This document shows positions 5,742 to 6,556 of a stretch of 6,556 nt of DNA, piece by piece. The stretch lies in NCBI GenBank assembly GCA_024638545.1, contig JAHEKD010000150.1:1-6556 (forward strand). The letters are read 5' to 3'. The notes below the pieces were generated by a model. That model saw only the letters and a program-made list of their open reading frames with translations. It was not told where the DNA came from and searched no databases. Numbering within the stretch: position 1 is the stretch's first letter; each line of letters begins with the position of its first letter. The stretch is from Gammaproteobacteria bacterium (GTDB taxonomy: Bacteria > Pseudomonadota > Gammaproteobacteria > Arenicellales > JAHEKD01). The translations under genes and the position numbers were made by a program.

Positions 5742-6556
5742 TTTCAAATCGATGGCGATTGTTTGTTTCAGTTTTGTCTCCCTGTAAATAACATAAAGAC
5801 CGCAAATTACAATGATAATCGCGCCCGCTATAACGTTAGTGGCCGGGAATTCATTCCAAACAAGATAACCCAGTAATACGGTCCAGACAATGCCGGTATA
5901 TTCAAACGGCGCGACCACCCCCACCGGCGCCCTGCTAAAAGCAGTCGTTAAACAAATATGACCGGATAGTGCCAGCATGGAGAATAGAAACACAATCATC
6001 ACAAGCTTTGCACTCATCGGTACCCAGACAAGGGGCACCAGTAGCGTACAGGTAATCGCCAGCCCCAGATTGAAGGTGAATACCAGTGAAATGACTGATT
6101 CTGTTCTTGACAGCCATCGCCCTGAGATAAACAACAGCGCGTAGGTCAGGCTCCCTGCCAGGCAATAGAGATAGCCAATGGTCTGACCACTGCCTTTGGG
6201 ATCCATGGCAATGAGCACGCCTGTAAAACCAATGATCACAGCAGTCCAGCGATGCAGGCCGACTTTTTCCTTCAATAATGGCCACGACAAGGCGGTAATC
6301 ATAAATATGCCGCTGAAAAAAATTACCGTTGCATCAGCAAGAGGCAAGGTCTGCAGTGATTTAAAAAAACAGTACGGAGCAAAGAATCCGAGCAAACCAC
6401 GAAGACCCTGTGCGAAAGGACGGTTTGGGGTGATATCAACCCGCCTGTTTTTGAGGCTGTAGTAGGCAAGCAACACAATGATCACGAACCAGCTGCGTAC
6501 TGTAATAAGCTGAATTGGATCAAGCGTATCTTTGACCAGCCATTTCGCAACAGCAT
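5739..6556 (-). CDS. EamA/DMT-family transporter, N-terminus cut off by window edge
   Basis: The frame is open from the right edge to the TAA at 5739-5741, giving 271 complete codons. A GTG at 6483-6485 would give a 248-residue protein, but the codons before it encode AVAKWLVKDTLDPIQLITVR, the conserved first-helix end and loop of EamA proteins. The real start must therefore lie beyond base 6556. Two EamA repeats can be seen. The first contains RGLLGFFAPYCFFKSLQTLP, LADATVIFFSGIFM and LKEKVGLHRW with GFTGVLIAMDP. The second contains GSLTYALLFISGRWL, AFSRAPVGVVAPFEYTGIVW and a C-terminal helix ending in VIYRETKLKQ. About nine of the usual ten helices are present. Known relatives export or import amino acids and other small metabolites; the substrate cannot be read from sequence. 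It is the upstream member of a probable two-gene unit with the gamma-glutamyltransferase homologue. Confidence 0.9.
   Translation of the reverse strand, partial: AVAKWLVKDTLDPIQLITVRSWFVIIVLLAYYSLKNRRVDITPNRPFAQGLRGLLGFFAPYCFFKSLQTLPLADATVIFFSGIFMITALSWPLLKEKVGLHRWTAVIIGFTGVLIAMDPKGSGQTIGYLYCLAGSLTYALLFISGRWLSRTESVISLVFTFNLGLAITCTLLVPLVWVPMSAKLVMIVFLFSMLALSGHICLTTAFSRAPVGVVAPFEYTGIVWTVLLGYLVWNEFPATNVIAGAIIIVICGLYVIYRETKLKQTIAIDLK

Overview
The window looks like chromosomal DNA from a gammaproteobacterium, probably marine or environmental. This is an inference from protein style: a LysM-FecR envelope protein, a YcaD-like MFS carrier, a YwrD/HpxW-like gamma-glutamyltransferase homologue and an EamA carrier. 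Base composition is moderate, close to balanced by eye, with AT-rich spacers. There is no tRNA, rRNA, CRISPR array, transposase or phage gene. The genus cannot be named from the sequence alone.

Left part (1-1311, minus strand): the N-terminal 437 codons of an exported LysM + FecR-domain protein that runs off the left edge. Its last 30-odd visible codons change abruptly from about 35% to 70% GC and read as an aspartate-rich, calcium-binding-like repeat. This is either a real C-terminal repeat region or a chimeric contig end. An AT-rich spacer (1312-1503) follows.

Middle left (1504-2726, minus strand): a DUF2130-family gene that is recognisable from its CxxC start to its C-terminus but is broken four times. 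It has a -1 shift in an A-run, a +1 shift that restores the frame, an in-frame TGA, and a second -1 shift in another A-run. Reversing the three indels gives exactly 408 codons.

Middle right (2847-4100, plus strand): an intact 12-helix MFS transporter, divergent from the DUF2130 relic and convergent with the next pair.

Right part (6556 down to 4148, minus strand): an EamA/DMT-family transporter whose 5' end lies beyond the window, followed 7 bp later by an intact gamma-glutamyltransferase-family Ntn hydrolase. The spacing suggests one operon. A plausible but unproven reading is that the carrier moves a small amide, peptide or amino acid that the hydrolase makes or uses.

I see no convincing new multi-gene system here. 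The points most worth a second look are the multiply broken DUF2130 gene and the compositional break at the left edge.
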